NCBI GenBank assembly: GCA_021904315.1
Contig: CM038913.1
Location: 805,958 to 869,957 of the forward strand
Length of the DNA: 64,000 nucleotides
Direction: 5' to 3'
DNA from: Sphagnum magellanicum
Lineage: Eukaryota; Streptophyta; Sphagnopsida; Sphagnales; Sphagnaceae
Shown piece by piece: positions 63,109 to 64,000 of the stretch. The position numbers and the translations under genes were made by a program. Under the pieces are notes generated by a model, which did no database searches, had not been told where the DNA came from, and worked only from the letters and a program-made list of their open reading frames with translations. How positions within the stretch are numbered: the stretch's first letter is position 1; each line of letters opens with the position of its first letter.

Positions 63109-64000
63109 CCACTATTGCTACTTCTATCACCTCTTCTTTCAAGCATATGGTGTAGCAGAAAAAGCATGACTCCAGAGGCGAAGTTCTCAATAATAGCTAG
63201 GCACTCATCCTACATTATTTTATTAATGCCCTTAAACTCTAACCAATTATCTCCATGACTAGGATGAAACAATCAACAAAAAATAAAAGAATTTCTTAAC
63301 TATATCTGCTGATCCACATATGCACATCCATATATATATTGTGAAGCATATATCAACACTTTATAATGCACATCTTCCAAAAAATAGTTCAAGAGTACTT
63401 CAAACTCATCTAGAAATCAACACATCAAGAACTACCAGACACAAACCAAAGTCACGCCATCAAAATATCAAATCACCATTATAACATTGTCTCCCATAAC
63501 TTGCAAGAAACAAATAAAAAAAAGCAAAACAAATTGTTTACATCAACATCAATTGCTGCAACTTTTGTCACCTTCTACTTTCAACAATTAATAATATTGT
63601 TATATCCAATTAGAGTTTCATAAACCCTAATTATGTGTCACATAGTTTTTACTAGTGTTATGTGGGTATTTGATTTTTTGATAGTATCATTTTAATTAAA
63701 AATTTCACAATCAAATAATCATTAGTTTTGGGTTTTTGAAAGAAAATTAAAAATTAGAAAACCATTGGTTCCAATTATGCTAGACACATCAAACTTTCAA
63801 CCAAAAAAGAACAATTGGTTATAAAGGTGATTTTTTGAAATATTCAAAAAAATTGAAAATCGAGGTTTTATATCAAAATTGAATTTTTGAATTTTTTTAT
63901 CCCATTAGGTAAGTGGGTATATAATATATTTGGTTTGATAGCCAATGAGTGTTTGGGGTGAATGCATGTTACAATGTACACAAAAAATTGTCATAGTTTG
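63109..64000. other. AT-rich intergenic DNA
   Basis: No gene recognised. It contains ACTAGTGTTATGTGGGTATTTG (63652 onwards), matching the tail of family C at 37127. Confidence 0.5.

Overview
This is nuclear DNA of a land plant. The evidence is two intron-bearing genes of plant-only families (an RSS3/LHW-type MYC_N transcriptional regulator and an RLK/Pelle receptor kinase), decayed plant-type Ty3/gypsy elements, a PIF/Harbinger transposase relic, MITE-like elements, short telomere-type CCCTAAA tracts, and long AT-rich DNA full of mono-, di- and minisatellites. The sequence does not identify the species. Compact introns (117-348 bp) inside a gene-poor, repeat-rich landscape would fit many lineages. 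No plastid, mitochondrial, bacterial or CRISPR sequence was recognised.

Layout. 1-2.2 kb: AT-rich DNA with ACGT/G-box motifs, then an unrecognised open region with a 62-bp tandem duplication. 2.7-11.6 kb: a nest of decayed LTR retrotransposons. A minus-strand Ty3/gypsy element (primer-binding-site-like motif, gag, CCHC knuckles, protease, start of reverse transcriptase) is split by a 1,034-bp solo LTR that still has a perfect 5-bp target duplication. A further LTR of the same family lies in inverted orientation at 2.7-3.5 kb, and a plus-strand integrase relic lies at 11 kb. 13-14.5 kb: a MITE and a 68-bp-type tandem array. 15.1-18.4 kb (minus): a seven-exon RSS3-like gene, reconstructed here as 623 aa, with its 5' region up to about 19.8 kb. 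20-43 kb: intergenic DNA with dispersed repeat families, satellites (about 45 bp at 23.3 kb, about 105 bp at 32.2 kb), an LTR copy, a Harbinger relic, and a 123-bp foldback at 36.4 kb. 43.9-47.1 kb (minus): a seven-exon receptor kinase, reconstructed as 604 aa, whose ectodomain is an eight-cysteine lipid-transfer-protein fold. 47.7-48.1 kb: a degenerate 20-bp tandem array upstream of it. 48-64 kb: strongly decayed AT-rich DNA with a very old LTR copy and further duplications.

The two genes are independent, 25 kb apart and on the same strand. The most noteworthy item is the predicted fusion of an LTP (8CM) ectodomain, a transmembrane helix and an active RD kinase in one gene. Its phase-1 exon borders are compatible with exon shuffling, and retention of intron 1 would yield a secreted LTP-only product. 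Exon models come from reading splice sites and frames by hand. They keep frame throughout but have no transcript support.
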